Below the pieces are notes generated by a model. That model was not told the origin of the DNA, searched no databases, and worked only from the letters and a program-made list of their open reading frames with translations. From Sphingomonadaceae bacterium (GTDB taxonomy: Bacteria; Pseudomonadota; Alphaproteobacteria; Sphingomonadales; Sphingomonadaceae): DNA of 64,000 nt. Within the stretch, counting starts at the first letter, position 1; the number at the start of each line of letters is the position of its first letter. The stretch covers positions 62,001 to 126,000 of the forward strand of contig RFPL01000007.1 in assembly GCA_009926135.1 (NCBI GenBank), in the 5' to 3' direction. Below, piece by piece: positions 10,429 to 20,284 of the stretch. Position numbers and translations under genes: made by a program.

Positions 10429-10762
10429 CCTACCTTGCCCCAAAATGCCGGAAGTCCGGCGCTTAAATCCCCCTCCGCACCAATCGCCCGCCCCGGCGAC
10501 CAGATCCCCCCAAAGGGGCACGGCGGTGAACTTCACTGTCGATGAATTGATTTCTTAACCATCGACCTGGGGGGATGGAAGGGTTTTTTGCGGGAAATCA
10601 CGGGATAACTCGGTAAATTGTTGATTTATAGCTATCAGATTCCCCTCACGGTACGCAATCGACCGCTTCGTTTATGCTTTGTTCTTACGAAAAAACAGCA
10701 GTTTACCGCGCGACTCGACTGGTCACGGAATGGCTTCCCGTAATTTCCCCAGAATGTCCGGA
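10429..10762. other. Gene-free region upstream of mraZ
   Basis: No convincing gene is seen in this 334-base stretch between mraZ and the GldG-like gene; both neighbours are on the minus strand. It holds the mraZ leader and promoter, two sets of 10-bp-spaced G-runs (described separately), a TTAACCAT at 10555-10562 and an AT-rich part at 10610-10680. No rho-independent terminator was recognised. Confidence 0.6.
10568..10615 (+). promoter_or_regulatory. Candidate MraZ operator (10-bp-spaced GGG repeats)
   Basis: On the plus strand CGGGA starts at 10591 and again at 10601, with CGGTA at 10611, exactly 10 bases apart. AGGG at 10580 and a TGGGGGG at 10568 continue the series. In E. coli MraZ binds TGGGN repeats separated by 5 bases, which is the same 10-bp phasing. 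A looser series of TGG/GGG steps at 10-bp spacing is on the minus strand at about 10473-10519. The assignment is inference from spacing and position upstream of mraZ. Confidence 0.5.
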
Positions 10763-11497
10763 TCAGGGCTGGCCAGCACCTGCCCCGAAGGCGCGTTGCA
10801 GCAGGCCGGTCAGGGCCGGCGTGCGGGTTGCATCCGGGTCCTCAGCGGCAAAGACCTCGGCATCGGCGAGGGCGACCACGCGCCCCTGCCCGACGCGGCA
10901 GGTAACTAGCAGTCCGTCGCCTTCGACCGCGCAGGCGGGACTGGCCGTGCGCCAGGCCCCGGCCAGGCTGACCGGCACCGCCGGACCCTTCACGACGATG
11001 CTTCGCACCCCGGCCGGCTGGCGTTCGTCAAAGGTCAGCTCAAGCCCCCAGCGGGTCAGGATCGGCGAGAGCAGCACCACGTCCTGCGGCCGCCGGGGAT
11101 CGCCCAGAGGATAGACCGACGATGCGGTCAGCAACGGATCGGCCAGCAGCAGCATCTGCCCCCCGCCCCGTACCCAGTTGTCGAGCGCGACATTCTCGGC
11201 CGGCGTCAGCGGGCGCGGCTGGGCGATTACCAGCCGTTTAAGCTTTGGCCCCAGCCGTTCGAGCGTATCTAGCGGCGTGACCGGACCAAAAGTCGCGAGG
11301 GCGGCATGGACGCGGTGCGGCGGACGGCCCTTGCCGAGCAGGTCTCCGAGGCTATCGCCCTCCCCCCAGATAATCGGCAGCGAGGTGAAGAGGCCGATCG
11401 GGCGCTGCGGCGGCGGGGACGGGAGCATGGCCCAGCCGACCACTACAGCCATGACCAGCAAGAAGGCCGCGATCCCGCTAGTTGCCGGGCGCGGCAC
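10763..11497 (-). CDS. GldG-like (ABC_transp_aux type) membrane-anchored protein
   Basis: The protein has a membrane anchor near its N-terminus (IAAFLLVMAVVVGWAML) followed by an extracytoplasmic domain. The stretch LTPAENVALDNWVRGGGQML followed by LLADPL resembles the GldG/ABC_transp_aux family (compare the usual ALDQYVxRGGxxLVFVDP), a glutamine-amidotransferase-like fold that accompanies some ABC transporters. The usual GldA/GldF partners are not adjacent. I chose GTG 11497 because it overlaps the upstream gene by only 20 bases; an ATG at 11569 would give 268 residues but a 92-base overlap. The function is unknown. Confidence 0.6.
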   Translation of the reverse strand: MPRPATSGIAAFLLVMAVVVGWAMLPSPPPQRPIGLFTSLPIIWGEGDSLGDLLGKGRPPHRVHAALATFGPVTPLDTLERLGPKLKRLVIAQPRPLTPAENVALDNWVRGGGQMLLLADPLLTASSVYPLGDPRRPQDVVLLSPILTRWGLELTFDERQPAGVRSIVVKGPAVPVSLAGAWRTASPACAVEGDGLLVTCRVGQGRVVALADAEVFAAEDPDATRTPALTGLLQRAFGAGAGQP

Positions 11498-11789
11498 GGG
11501 GTCTGGCCGTGGCTTCGGGGGAAGCCGCCGGGACCACTCCGATATCGGCCAGCGGATCGCCCCGATCATCGACCTTTGCCGGCTTGGCAGTCACTGGTGC
11601 CGTGGTATCGGCCAGCCGCGCACGGTCATTGATGATATTGGCAAGGCCGACCAGCAATACGATGGCCGCAAGGCCGAACAGCCCGGCCTGGAGCCGCTGG
11701 ACCGCCTGCGCGCGCAATTCGCGCGCGGTTGGCGGCACGAAATGCTGGGGGACCGGGCGTCCGTCAGTGCGGTTTGGCTGGGTGGCCAT
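11478..11789 (-). CDS. Small single-pass membrane protein, unknown
   Basis: The 103-residue product has a hydrophilic N-terminus, one membrane segment (LQAGLFGLAAIVLLVGLANI, about residues 33-52) and an alanine/proline-rich tail. I do not recognise the family. It sits 17 bases after the PLP enzyme gene and overlaps the GldG-like gene, so it probably belongs to the same transcript and may work with the GldG-like protein in the membrane. Confidence 0.6.
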   Translation of the reverse strand: MATQPNRTDGRPVPQHFVPPTARELRAQAVQRLQAGLFGLAAIVLLVGLANIINDRARLADTTAPVTAKPAKVDDRGDPLADIGVVPAASPEATARPRAAPGN

Positions 11790-11806
11790 CTGCCAAGGCT
11801 ATCCGA

Positions 11807-12814
11807 TCACGCCAGCCAGGGAAAGACAGGCAGGCCCTTGGCCCGCAGCCAGTCAGCATTGTAAAGCGTGGAGAGATAGCGGAAACCGGTATCGCACAGG
11901 ATCGTTGCGACGCGCGCGTCCTTGCGCCCTTCGGCCACCAATTGCCTGCCCAGTTCCACCGCCCCGGCAACGTTGATGCCAGAGGACAGGCCCAGGCACA
12001 GCCCTTCCTCGCGCAGCAGGCGGGCAACCCATTCCAGGCCTTCCTCATCCGACACGCGGAACTGGGTATCGATCGGCGCCCCTTCGAGGTTCGCGGTGAT
12101 CCGCCCCTGCCCGATGCCTTCGGCCACCGAACTGCCTTCGGCCTTGAGCTCGCCAGTCGCATAATAGCTGTAGAGCGCCGCGCCGTGCGGATCGGTCAGC
12201 GCGATGCGGACATTCTCGTCGAAGGCCTTCAGGCCCAGCCCCACCCCGGCGATTGTCCCGCCGGTGCCGGCGGCGCAAGTGAAGCCGTCGATCCGGCCTT
12301 CAAGCTGCTGCCAGATTTCCGGCGCGGTGCTTTCGATGTGGGCCTTGCGGTTGGCGACATTGTCAAACTGATTGGCCCAGACCGCGCCGGGGGTCTCTTC
12401 CGCCAAGCGGCGCGAGGTGTGGACGAAGTGCGCCGGGTCGGCAAACTTGGTGGGCGGAACCAGCACCAGTTCGGCCCCAAGCGCGCGCAGGGTGTCCATT
12501 TTTTCCTTGGACTGGTTGTCCGGCATGACGATCACGGTCTTGTAACCGCGCGCATTGGCCACCAGCGCAATCCCGATGCCGGTGTTGCCAGCAGTCCCCT
12601 CGACCACGGTGCCGCCGGGCTTAAGCTCACCGCGTGCCTCGGCATCGCGGATAATCCACAACGCCGCGCGGTCCTTGACCGAGGCGCCGGGGTTGGCGAA
12701 TTCGCACTTGCCCCAGATTTCGCAGCCAGCTGCCTCACTCGGCCCCTTCAGGAGGACGAGCGGGGTGTTGCCGATCAGGTCGAGCGTGTTCTGCTGTACG
12801 AGCGCCATGGTCAT
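11807..12814 (-). CDS. Cysteine synthase-like PLP-dependent enzyme (fold type II)
   Basis: The protein has about 335 residues of the cysteine synthase/cystathionine beta-synthase family. The PLP lysine is in NPGASVKDRAA, and the glycine-rich phosphate loop is AGTGGTIAGVG. The substrate loop reads EGTAGNTGIG, with alanine where O-acetylserine sulfhydrylases have TSGNTG. This is the form of the fungal YGR012W-like group, whose true activity is less certain, so cysteine synthase A is a likely label rather than a proven one. The start at ATG 12814 gives MTMALVQQNTLDLIGNTPLV; ATG 12808 is also possible. Confidence 0.85.
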   Translation of the reverse strand: MTMALVQQNTLDLIGNTPLVLLKGPSEAAGCEIWGKCEFANPGASVKDRAALWIIRDAEARGELKPGGTVVEGTAGNTGIGIALVANARGYKTVIVMPDNQSKEKMDTLRALGAELVLVPPTKFADPAHFVHTSRRLAEETPGAVWANQFDNVANRKAHIESTAPEIWQQLEGRIDGFTCAAGTGGTIAGVGLGLKAFDENVRIALTDPHGAALYSYYATGELKAEGSSVAEGIGQGRITANLEGAPIDTQFRVSDEEGLEWVARLLREEGLCLGLSSGINVAGAVELGRQLVAEGRKDARVATILCDTGFRYLSTLYNADWLRAKGLPVFPWLA

Positions 12815-12877
12815 CGCCCGAGAGGTAGGACCGCCGGGGGCGCGGCGCAACGCATTTGCGCTTGCCCCCTGTTAAGC

Positions 12878-13195
12878 TCAGTCTTCCGGTGCAATCGTGA
12901 CCTTGAGGCCGTCGAGCGCATCGGTCAGCTGGATCTGGCACGACAGGCGCGAAGTTTCGCCGCGGTGGTCCGAGCTGTCGAGCAGGTCGTTCTCGTCTTC
13001 GCTCATCGCGGGCAGCCTGCCCGCCCAGTCGGCATCGACATGGATGTGACAGGTGGCACAGGAGCAGCAACCGCCGCACAGCGCGAGCAGTTCGTCAAAG
13101 CCGTTGTCGCGGATCGCTTCCATCACCGACAGGCCGGCCGAAGCCTCAACCGTCTTTTCTTCACCAGCCCGATTGACCACTACCAGCTTCGGCAT
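12878..13195 (-). CDS. Adrenodoxin-type 2Fe-2S ferredoxin
   Basis: This 105-residue electron carrier has the cysteine pattern of adrenodoxin-type ferredoxins: [10 protein letters not shown] (C-x5-C-x2-C) in the middle and LSCQI near the C-terminus for the fourth ligand. One extra cysteine lies inside the first loop. A GTG six codons upstream is in frame, but the ATG at 13195 has GAGGAAAG just before it, so the shorter form is preferred. In alphaproteobacteria such ferredoxins serve cytochrome P450s or Fe-S assembly; no P450 is nearby, so the partner is unknown. Confidence 0.9.
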   Translation of the reverse strand: MPKLVVVNRAGEEKTVEASAGLSVMEAIRDNGFDELLALCGGCCSCATCHIHVDADWAGRLPAMSEDENDLLDSSDHRGETSRLSCQIQLTDALDGLKVTIAPED

Positions 13196-13282
13196 CGCGT
13201 CTTTCCTCTTCACTGCACCCTATCGGCGCTTCGCCGGCGCTGCTAACCAAGGCGCTTTCCTTTGGCAAGCAGGACCATTCCG

Positions 13283-13900
13283 GTGGGATTGACCGCAGAG
13301 CAATTGAAGCACGGGCTGGATAGCGTCGCACGGATCGAGCCGCGCTTTGCCGCTGCGCTGGAGCGGACCGGCTATCCCGAGCCGCGGATCCGCCCGCGCG
13401 GCTATGCCACCCTGATGCGCACCATTGTCGGCCAGCAGGTCAGCGTAGCGGCGGCGGCATCGATGTGGCGCAAGTTCGAGGAGCACCTCGGCCCTGAACT
13501 GCCGCCCGAAAAGGTGCTGGAATCCGATTTCGACACCCTGCGCGCCTGCGGCCTCTCGCGCCAGAAGCAGGGCTATATGCGGTCCTTGTGCGAACTGGTG
13601 TTGGGCGGCGAGCTCGATTTCGAAGCCCTGCCCCAGGACGATGAGACGGCGATCGCCCAGCTTACCCAGATCAAGGGCATCGGGCGCTGGTCAGCCGAGA
13701 TCTACCTGCTCTTTGCTGAAGGGCGCGGCGATATCTGGCCGGCCGGCGACCTGGCGGTTCAGGCGGGCCTGCACAAGCTGCTCGGGCTGGATGAACGGCC
13801 GTCCGAAAAGCTGACCCGCGAACTGGCCGAGGTCTGGCGCCCACACCGCGGCGCCACGGCCATATTCACCTGGCATTGCTATAACAACCCGGCGCTGTAA
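13283..13900 (+). CDS. DNA-3-methyladenine glycosylase II (AlkA-like)
   Basis: This is a HhH-GPD superfamily base-excision enzyme that removes alkylated purines. The hairpin LTQIKGIGRWSAEIYLLF is followed by DIWPAGDLAVQAG, where the aspartate of GD is the expected catalytic residue. No iron-sulfur cysteine set follows, which fits AlkA rather than MutY or Nth. GTG 13283 has AGGA 8 bases upstream and gives 205 residues; a TTG at 13262 is an alternative giving 212. It is divergent from the ferredoxin gene. Confidence 0.88.
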   Translation: MGLTAEQLKHGLDSVARIEPRFAAALERTGYPEPRIRPRGYATLMRTIVGQQVSVAAAASMWRKFEEHLGPELPPEKVLESDFDTLRACGLSRQKQGYMRSLCELVLGGELDFEALPQDDETAIAQLTQIKGIGRWSAEIYLLFAEGRGDIWPAGDLAVQAGLHKLLGLDERPSEKLTRELAEVWRPHRGATAIFTWHCYNNPAL

Positions 13901-13932
13901 GCTCCACGCCGGGGACGCGCGGGGGGGCTATC

Positions 13933-14706
13933 ATGGCAGACGACATATCCGTTCGACCGGGCGGACAGTTCCATCAATTCAACCAAAGCCATCCTGCCGA
14001 CCGCGATGCGGTGGCGGTGGCGATCGCGGTATGCTGGTTCGGCCTGCTGTCAGGCTTCATTCCCGATATGCTCTATCAATACGGCAGAGCGCACGGGTAT
14101 GTCCCGAGCGCGCACGTACATGCCGCCTCGGCATTCGGCTGGATGCTGCTGGTCAGCTGGCAGGCCCTCAAAATCCGCCAAGGCGATCCTGCTGCGCACG
14201 GTCGCAATGGCCACCGATTCGGGCCGATTCTTGCAGTCATCCTGGTCAGCAGCGCACTGGCAACGGTGTGGACTGCCGATCGCGCAGCGATGGCGGCCCC
14301 AGGCTCGACGTTCAATCCGGCCAAGCTGGCGTTCCAGCTCGGCCATATCATTCCCTTCGGCGTGCTTACTGCAATCGCCTTGTCGCGCACCGACCGCCCC
14401 GACCTGCACAAGCGATTGATGCTGCTGGCCGTCTTCGCGATCCTCGATACTGGATGGTCGCGCTGGCTAGGGCGAGACCTGACTGTCGTCCTGGGCAAGG
14501 GCCCCGCGCTTGAAGTGCTTGGCCGCTTTCCCCTGACCTGGGCGCTGATGGCAGGCATGGCGCTTTACGACCGCAGGACTCGCGGGCGGATTCATCCAGC
14601 CTTCCTTCCGGCCGCAGGGTTGATCCTGGTCACCCAGTTCGGTGCCGCAGCCTTGTATTTCGCCCCATGGTGGCCGGCCGTCGCAGTCCGAATCCTGGGT
14701 GGCTGA
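13933..14706 (+). CDS. Seven-TM integral membrane protein, unknown function
   Basis: The 257-residue protein has about seven hydrophobic segments starting near residue 27. Histidines near membrane borders (VHAASAFGW, LGHIIPFG, DLHKRLMLL) recall heme- or metal-binding membrane families such as DUF2306, but I cannot assign it. It lies 32 bases after the AlkA-like gene on the same strand. A weak hairpin overlaps its stop (14698-14716). Function not assigned. Confidence 0.7.
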   Translation: MADDISVRPGGQFHQFNQSHPADRDAVAVAIAVCWFGLLSGFIPDMLYQYGRAHGYVPSAHVHAASAFGWMLLVSWQALKIRQGDPAAHGRNGHRFGPILAVILVSSALATVWTADRAAMAAPGSTFNPAKLAFQLGHIIPFGVLTAIALSRTDRPDLHKRLMLLAVFAILDTGWSRWLGRDLTVVLGKGPALEVLGRFPLTWALMAGMALYDRRTRGRIHPAFLPAAGLILVTQFGAAALYFAPWWPAVAVRILGG

Positions 14707-14785
14707 AAAAGCCGCCGCGATCTGGTGAGTCCCTCTCGACAGCCCGCGCCGCGCCGAATAGGAAGCGCGCAGGGGAGTTACTGAC

Positions 14786-15592
14786 ATGACTGTAAGGAAG
14801 GCGATCTTCATCACCGGTGGCGGCTCGGGTATTGGCCGGGCCGTGGCGCAGAAATTTGCCGCGAACGGCTGGTTCGTCGGCCTTGCCGACATCAGCGAAA
14901 GCGGAATGAAGGAAACCGCCGCACTCCTGCCAGCCGGCGCTTCGTCACAGCACAAGCTTGATGTCCGTAATCGCGCCGCGTGGGACGAAGCTCTTTCCGC
15001 CTTTGCTACTGCCGCGGGCGGGCGGATCGACGTGGTGTTTAACAATGCCGGTATTCCGCTGGGCGGCGCGCTGATCGACAATACCGAGGCCGAGATCGAG
15101 CGCTGCTTCGACATCAACCTCAAGGGCGTGTTCTTCGGCGCCCAGGCCGCGCACCCTTACCTGAAGGCGAGCGCGCCGGGATCCTGCCTGCTGAACACGG
15201 CCAGCGCCGCCGGGATCTATGGCGTGGCCGGATCGTCCGTCTATTCCGCCACCAAGTTCGGCGTGCGCGCCCTGACCGAGGCGCTGGATGGCGAATGGTT
15301 CGAGGACGGGATCAAAGTCCGCGACCTGATGCCCGCCTTCATCGATACCCCGCTGCTCGACATGGCGCCCAATGCCCAGACCAATGGCGCGATCCGCGAA
15401 CGGGTCCAGGATGTCGGGCTGGAAATTTCGCCCGTCAGCGACGTGGCCGACGCTGCCTGGACCGCTGTGCACGGTGAAGCGCTGCACACGCTGGTCGGCA
15501 AGACGGCGCGGCAATCGTGGTTTGCCTCACGCTGGATGCGCGGCCAGATGCGCAAGCGCACCCGCGCCTTCACCCGGCCAATGAGCGACTAG
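14786..15592 (+). CDS. Short-chain dehydrogenase/reductase
   Basis: This is a classical SDR of 268 residues. The NAD(P) motif TGGGSGIG is at about 10-17, NNAG near residue 87, and the active-site YSATK (Tyr and Lys) at about 153-157 after NTASAAG. The aspartate at the end of beta-2 (LADIS) suggests NAD(H) rather than NADP(H). The substrate cannot be told. Its stop codon overlaps that of the convergent phhB gene (CTAG). Confidence 0.9.
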   Translation: MTVRKAIFITGGGSGIGRAVAQKFAANGWFVGLADISESGMKETAALLPAGASSQHKLDVRNRAAWDEALSAFATAAGGRIDVVFNNAGIPLGGALIDNTEAEIERCFDINLKGVFFGAQAAHPYLKASAPGSCLLNTASAAGIYGVAGSSVYSATKFGVRALTEALDGEWFEDGIKVRDLMPAFIDTPLLDMAPNAQTNGAIRERVQDVGLEISPVSDVADAAWTAVHGEALHTLVGKTARQSWFASRWMRGQMRKRTRAFTRPMSD

Positions 15593-15879
15593 GCCAGCGC
15601 GGACAGCCACTCGACCATCGCGGCGTCGCGGCCGGAAACCCCACCCGCGTCGTGGGTGGTCAGCGAGATCTCGACCCGGTTGTAGACGTTGAACCATTCC
15701 GGGTGGTGATCCGCCTTGTCGGCATAGAGTGCGACGCGGGTCATGAAGCCAAACGCGGCGTTGAAGTCGGCGAACCGAAACGTGCGCTGCAGCGCCAGGC
15801 CATCACCGCGCAGGGTCCATTGGGGATGCCGCGTCAGCAGGTCGGACAGTTCTGTTTCGGTCAGGCGGGCAATGGACAT
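15589..15879 (-). CDS. phhB: Pterin-4a-carbinolamine dehydratase
   Basis: The 96-residue protein recycles the 4a-hydroxy-tetrahydropterin made by phenylalanine hydroxylase. The family signature [20 protein letters not shown] (about 55-74) contains the active-site histidines, and [12 protein letters not shown] follows. The length is typical. phhA is not in the window. A link to aromatic amino acid breakdown is possible, since maiA and fumarylacetoacetase are encoded 36 kb away. It is convergent with the SDR gene with overlapping stops. Confidence 0.95.
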   Translation of the reverse strand: MSIARLTETELSDLLTRHPQWTLRGDGLALQRTFRFADFNAAFGFMTRVALYADKADHHPEWFNVYNRVEISLTTHDAGGVSGRDAAMVEWLSALA

Positions 15880-15926
15880 GAGCGGCTCCTTGGCAGTGCC
15901 GCCGCTTTCCCCTATCGCGCTGGGCG

Positions 15927-16505
15927 ATGCAAGAGTGCCGCCTGTCTGCGAATAACCTGGCCTGCCAGCGCGGCGAGCGACTGCTGTTCCGCGGGCTGGG
16001 GCTGGAACTGGCCGGTGGCCAGGCGCTGCAGGTCAAGGGTGCCAACGGGATCGGTAAATCCAGCCTGATCCGCATCCTCGCTGGGTTGCTGAGTCCGCTG
16101 GTTGGCATGGTGGAGCGTGACGGCAGTGTCGGCCTGCTTGACGAGCGCCCTGCCCTCGATCCCGGTTTACCTCTCGGCAAAGCGCTTGGTTTTTGGCAGC
16201 GGCTCGATGGACCGGGGGATGCAGAACTCTCGCAACTCGGCCTCTCCGGCCTGCTCGAAGTGCCGGTGCGGTACCTCTCCACCGGGCAGAAGAAGCGCAC
16301 GGCGCTGGCCCGGCTACTGGGGCAGGAAGCGCCAATCTGGCTGCTCGACGAGCCCTTGAACGGCCTCGACTCCCGAGGCGTGGCGCTGGTCGAAGCGCTG
16401 GTCGTGCAGCACTGCGCGCAAGGCGGGATTGCCCTGGTCGCCTCGCACCAGCCGATCGCCCTGCCGGGCGGTATGGCGATCGACCTGGCGGACTTTACCG
16501 CATGA
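15927..16505 (+). CDS. ccmA: CcmA, heme exporter ABC ATPase
   Basis: CcmA is the ATPase of the CcmABCD complex used in system I cytochrome c maturation. The 192-residue protein has Walker [10 protein letters not shown] at 38-46, an ABC signature variant YLSTGQKKR, Walker B IWLLDEP and the switch histidine in ASHQP. The short length and STGQ signature are typical of CcmA. Its stop overlaps the ccmB ATG (ATGA). The rest of the ccm set does not follow. Confidence 0.93.
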   Translation: MQECRLSANNLACQRGERLLFRGLGLELAGGQALQVKGANGIGKSSLIRILAGLLSPLVGMVERDGSVGLLDERPALDPGLPLGKALGFWQRLDGPGDAELSQLGLSGLLEVPVRYLSTGQKKRTALARLLGQEAPIWLLDEPLNGLDSRGVALVEALVVQHCAQGGIALVASHQPIALPGGMAIDLADFTA

Positions 16506-17161
16506 AGCACTTCCTGATCCTGCTGCGCCGCGACCTCGGCCTGCTGCTCGGCGGCGAGCGGCGCGGGGCGACGTTGTTGCCGGTGCTGTTCTTCCTGGCG
16601 GTCGCCATGCTCTATCCCTTCGCGGTCGGGCCGGATGCGCCGGTGCTGGCGCGGACCGGCGGCGGGGTGCTGTGGATCGCGGCGCTGCTGGCGGCGATCC
16701 TGCCGCTCGACCGGCTGGTCGAACCGGACCTGGAATTAGGCCTGTTCGATCAACTCGCATTGCGCGGGATCAGCGAAGAACTGACGATGACCGCGCGGAT
16801 GGTGGCGCACTGGCTGAGCTTTGCCCCGGCGCTGCTGCTTGCGGCTGTCCCCGCCAGCGCGCTGGTCGGGATCGATGCGGCAACGCTCAAGACGGTCGAG
16901 CTGGGCCTGCTGGCCGGAACGCCCGGACTTGCCGCCCTTGGTGTGCTGGTCGCGGCGCTGACTGCCGGCCTGCGCGGCGGAGCGGCATTGGGCGGCCTGC
17001 TGGTCATCCCGCTGGCGGTGCCGCTGCTGGTCTTTGGCGCAGGCAGTCTATCGGCCGGCGGCGAAGCAGGGATTGCCCTCACCGCCGCCTTCAGCCTCGT
17101 ACTGGTGGCGATCACCCCGTTCGCGGCCGCCGCCGCAATCCGCAGCGCACGGGGACAATAG
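16502..17161 (+). CDS. ccmB: CcmB, heme exporter permease
   Basis: The 219-residue membrane subunit partners with CcmA in cytochrome c maturation. About six hydrophobic segments are visible, and the early stretch LLRRDLGLLLGGERRGATLL followed by PVLFFLAVAMLYPFAVGP matches CcmB. The start at 16502 is chosen because of the ATGA overlap with ccmA. A convergent map gene begins six bases after its stop, so ccmC, ccmD, ccmE and others are not in this operon. Confidence 0.93.
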   Translation: MKHFLILLRRDLGLLLGGERRGATLLPVLFFLAVAMLYPFAVGPDAPVLARTGGGVLWIAALLAAILPLDRLVEPDLELGLFDQLALRGISEELTMTARMVAHWLSFAPALLLAAVPASALVGIDAATLKTVELGLLAGTPGLAALGVLVAALTAGLRGGAALGGLLVIPLAVPLLVFGAGSLSAGGEAGIALTAAFSLVLVAITPFAAAAAIRSARGQ

Positions 17162-17166
17162 CGCGA

Positions 17167-17994
17167 TCAGTAGGGCGGCTTGTCCAGCCCCTTGGGTGAC
17201 TTGGTGAAGATCTCCACGCCGGTCTCAGTAATGCCAATCGAGTGTTCGAATTGCGCCGAAAGCGAGCGGTCGCGGGTCACCGCCGTCCAGCCGTCTTCCA
17301 GCACCTTCACCCCGGCCTTGCCAAGGTTGATCATCGGTTCGATCGTGAAGAACATGCCCGGCTTCAGTTCAGGCCCGGTCCCGGCGCGGCCGGCGTGGAC
17401 CACTTCGGGCGAATCGTGGAACAGTCGGCCCAGGCCGTGGCCGCAGAATTCGCGCACCACGCCGTAACGATTGGCTTCGGCATAGGTCTGGATCGCCGCG
17501 CCGATATCGCCCAGCCGCGCGCCGGGACGGCTCGCTGCCTCGATCCCCAGCATCAGGCATTCGTGAGTAACCTCGACCAGCCGCTTCGCCTTCAGCGGCA
17601 CGTCACCGACGAGGTACATCCGGCTGGTATCGCCGTGCCAGCCGTCGAGCAGCGGGGTGACGTCGATGTTGACGATGTCCCCGTCCTTCAGGACCTTGTC
17701 CGAAGGAATGCCGTGGCAGACCACGTGGTTGATCGAAATGCAGCACGAATGGGTATAGCCGCGGTAACCCAGCGTGGCGGGGACAGCGCCACCATCCAGC
17801 GTCATCTGCCGGACGATATCGTCAAGTTCCTGGGTCGAAACACCCGGCTGCACGTGCGGGACCAGCGCATCGAGGATTTCGGCCGCCAGCCGCCCGGCGC
17901 GGCGCATCCCCTCGAAGCCTTCCGGCCCGTGGAGCTTGATCGTGCCGTCGCGCAGGACGGTCTCGGTTCCGGTTACTACCTGGTACTGTGTCAT
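17167..17994 (-). CDS. map: Methionine aminopeptidase, type I
   Basis: Map removes the initiator methionine from nascent proteins. The 275-residue length is normal. The pita-bread fold metal ligands can be placed: D in NIDVTPLLDGWHGDTSRM (two aspartates), H in FCGHGLGRLFHDSP, E in FTIEPMIN and E in QFEHSIGIT. The frame stays open upstream, but ATG 17994 gives the usual N-terminus MTQYQVVTG. The gene is in the same direction as the lipoprotein gene upstream and convergent with ccmB. Confidence 0.96.
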   Translation of the reverse strand: MTQYQVVTGTETVLRDGTIKLHGPEGFEGMRRAGRLAAEILDALVPHVQPGVSTQELDDIVRQMTLDGGAVPATLGYRGYTHSCCISINHVVCHGIPSDKVLKDGDIVNIDVTPLLDGWHGDTSRMYLVGDVPLKAKRLVEVTHECLMLGIEAASRPGARLGDIGAAIQTYAEANRYGVVREFCGHGLGRLFHDSPEVVHAGRAGTGPELKPGMFFTIEPMINLGKAGVKVLEDGWTAVTRDRSLSAQFEHSIGITETGVEIFTKSPKGLDKPPY

Positions 17995-18037
17995 CGGCGC
18001 GCATATAGGCGCATCGCCGCCAAAAAGCGAGTGGGCG

Positions 18038-18850
18038 TCAGCGCCCCAGCGCAAAGACCGAACGGTACTGCGGCTTGACTGCCGCCAGCACGGCCTTGGT
18101 CACGGGCAGCGTGATCTCGTAATCGCCCTCGGCGTAGGGTCCGGCGTCGTAAGGCCCGACCAGGATCCCGATCCGGTCAAACTGCTGCTTGCTAGATGAC
18201 CCCAGGATCACGGTCGAGGCCGTGGGATCGATGCACTGGTCGAACATGTCATCGCTGTTCGGGTCGATCGGCTCCCCCCGCCGCGCCGCGCGCTCACGAT
18301 TGAGCGCCTTGCAGAAAGGATCGCGAATGGCCGCCGCAAGCGCCGCGCGCGAGCCAAACAGATCGGTCGCGCGGCGGCTCTGGTCGGCTGCCCGGTCCCA
18401 CAGCAGTGCCTGTGACCAGTGGTTGGGGTGCGCCCCGCCAGTATACTCGCTCGCCGCGGCGGTCAGGCTGAGCCAGCCCGGTAGGTCAGTTACTACGGTC
18501 CAGTTGACCGAGTGGCTGTAGAGATTGAACTCGAAGCCATTCTCGCGAGCGGCAACCCGCCCTTCCTTGGCTGCATCGACCAACTCGCGGCGACGCTTTG
18601 CAAGGTCTGCGTCAAGCTCGGCAGCCAGCGCCGGGATCGCCGCGGCTTCAGCAGGGTAGGCATAGTCGAATTCGAACGAGGCGGTGCGCTCCTCGGTCTT
18701 GCGGGCGAGTGCGGACATGGTCGCCGTGGCCGTTGCCAATGGCGCAGCGTCGGCGGTCGCAGCGGCAGTCGCCTCAGTCGGCTTGGTTTCGTTCTTTTCA
18801 GGAACACAGGCCGCCGTCACCAGCAGGAACAGGATCGCCGCTTTGCGCAT
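18038..18850 (-). CDS. Lipoprotein with DUF3298 (RsiV-like) domain
   Basis: The 270-residue product starts with a lipoprotein signal peptide (MRKAAILFLLVTAAC, lipidated Cys15). After an Ala/Thr-rich linker comes a domain with YTGGAHPNHWSQALLWD and ATDLF, which matches the GGAH...DLF pattern of DUF3298/DUF4163. This domain also occurs in RsiV, an anti-sigma factor that binds lysozyme, but here there is no anti-sigma part and no sigma factor nearby. The role is unknown; it is probably a periplasmic inner- or outer-membrane lipoprotein. Confidence 0.82.
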   Translation of the reverse strand: MRKAAILFLLVTAACVPEKNETKPTEATAAATADAAPLATATATMSALARKTEERTASFEFDYAYPAEAAAIPALAAELDADLAKRRRELVDAAKEGRVAARENGFEFNLYSHSVNWTVVTDLPGWLSLTAAASEYTGGAHPNHWSQALLWDRAADQSRRATDLFGSRAALAAAIRDPFCKALNRERAARRGEPIDPNSDDMFDQCIDPTASTVILGSSSKQQFDRIGILVGPYDAGPYAEGDYEITLPVTKAVLAAVKPQYRSVFALGR

Positions 18851-18901
18851 TTGCCAATTTCCTCTCGCACCTCGTGCCGCAGCGCGGCTATGGCAGGGAC
18901 C

Positions 18902-20276
<1,375 letters not shown>

Positions 20277-20284
<8 letters not shown>

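Noticed and set aside
14698-14716. GGTGGCT/AGCCGCC hairpin overlapping the stop of the 7-TM protein gene
   Set aside because: The stem is only 7 bp with a G-T pair and there is no T-run, so I do not call a terminator.
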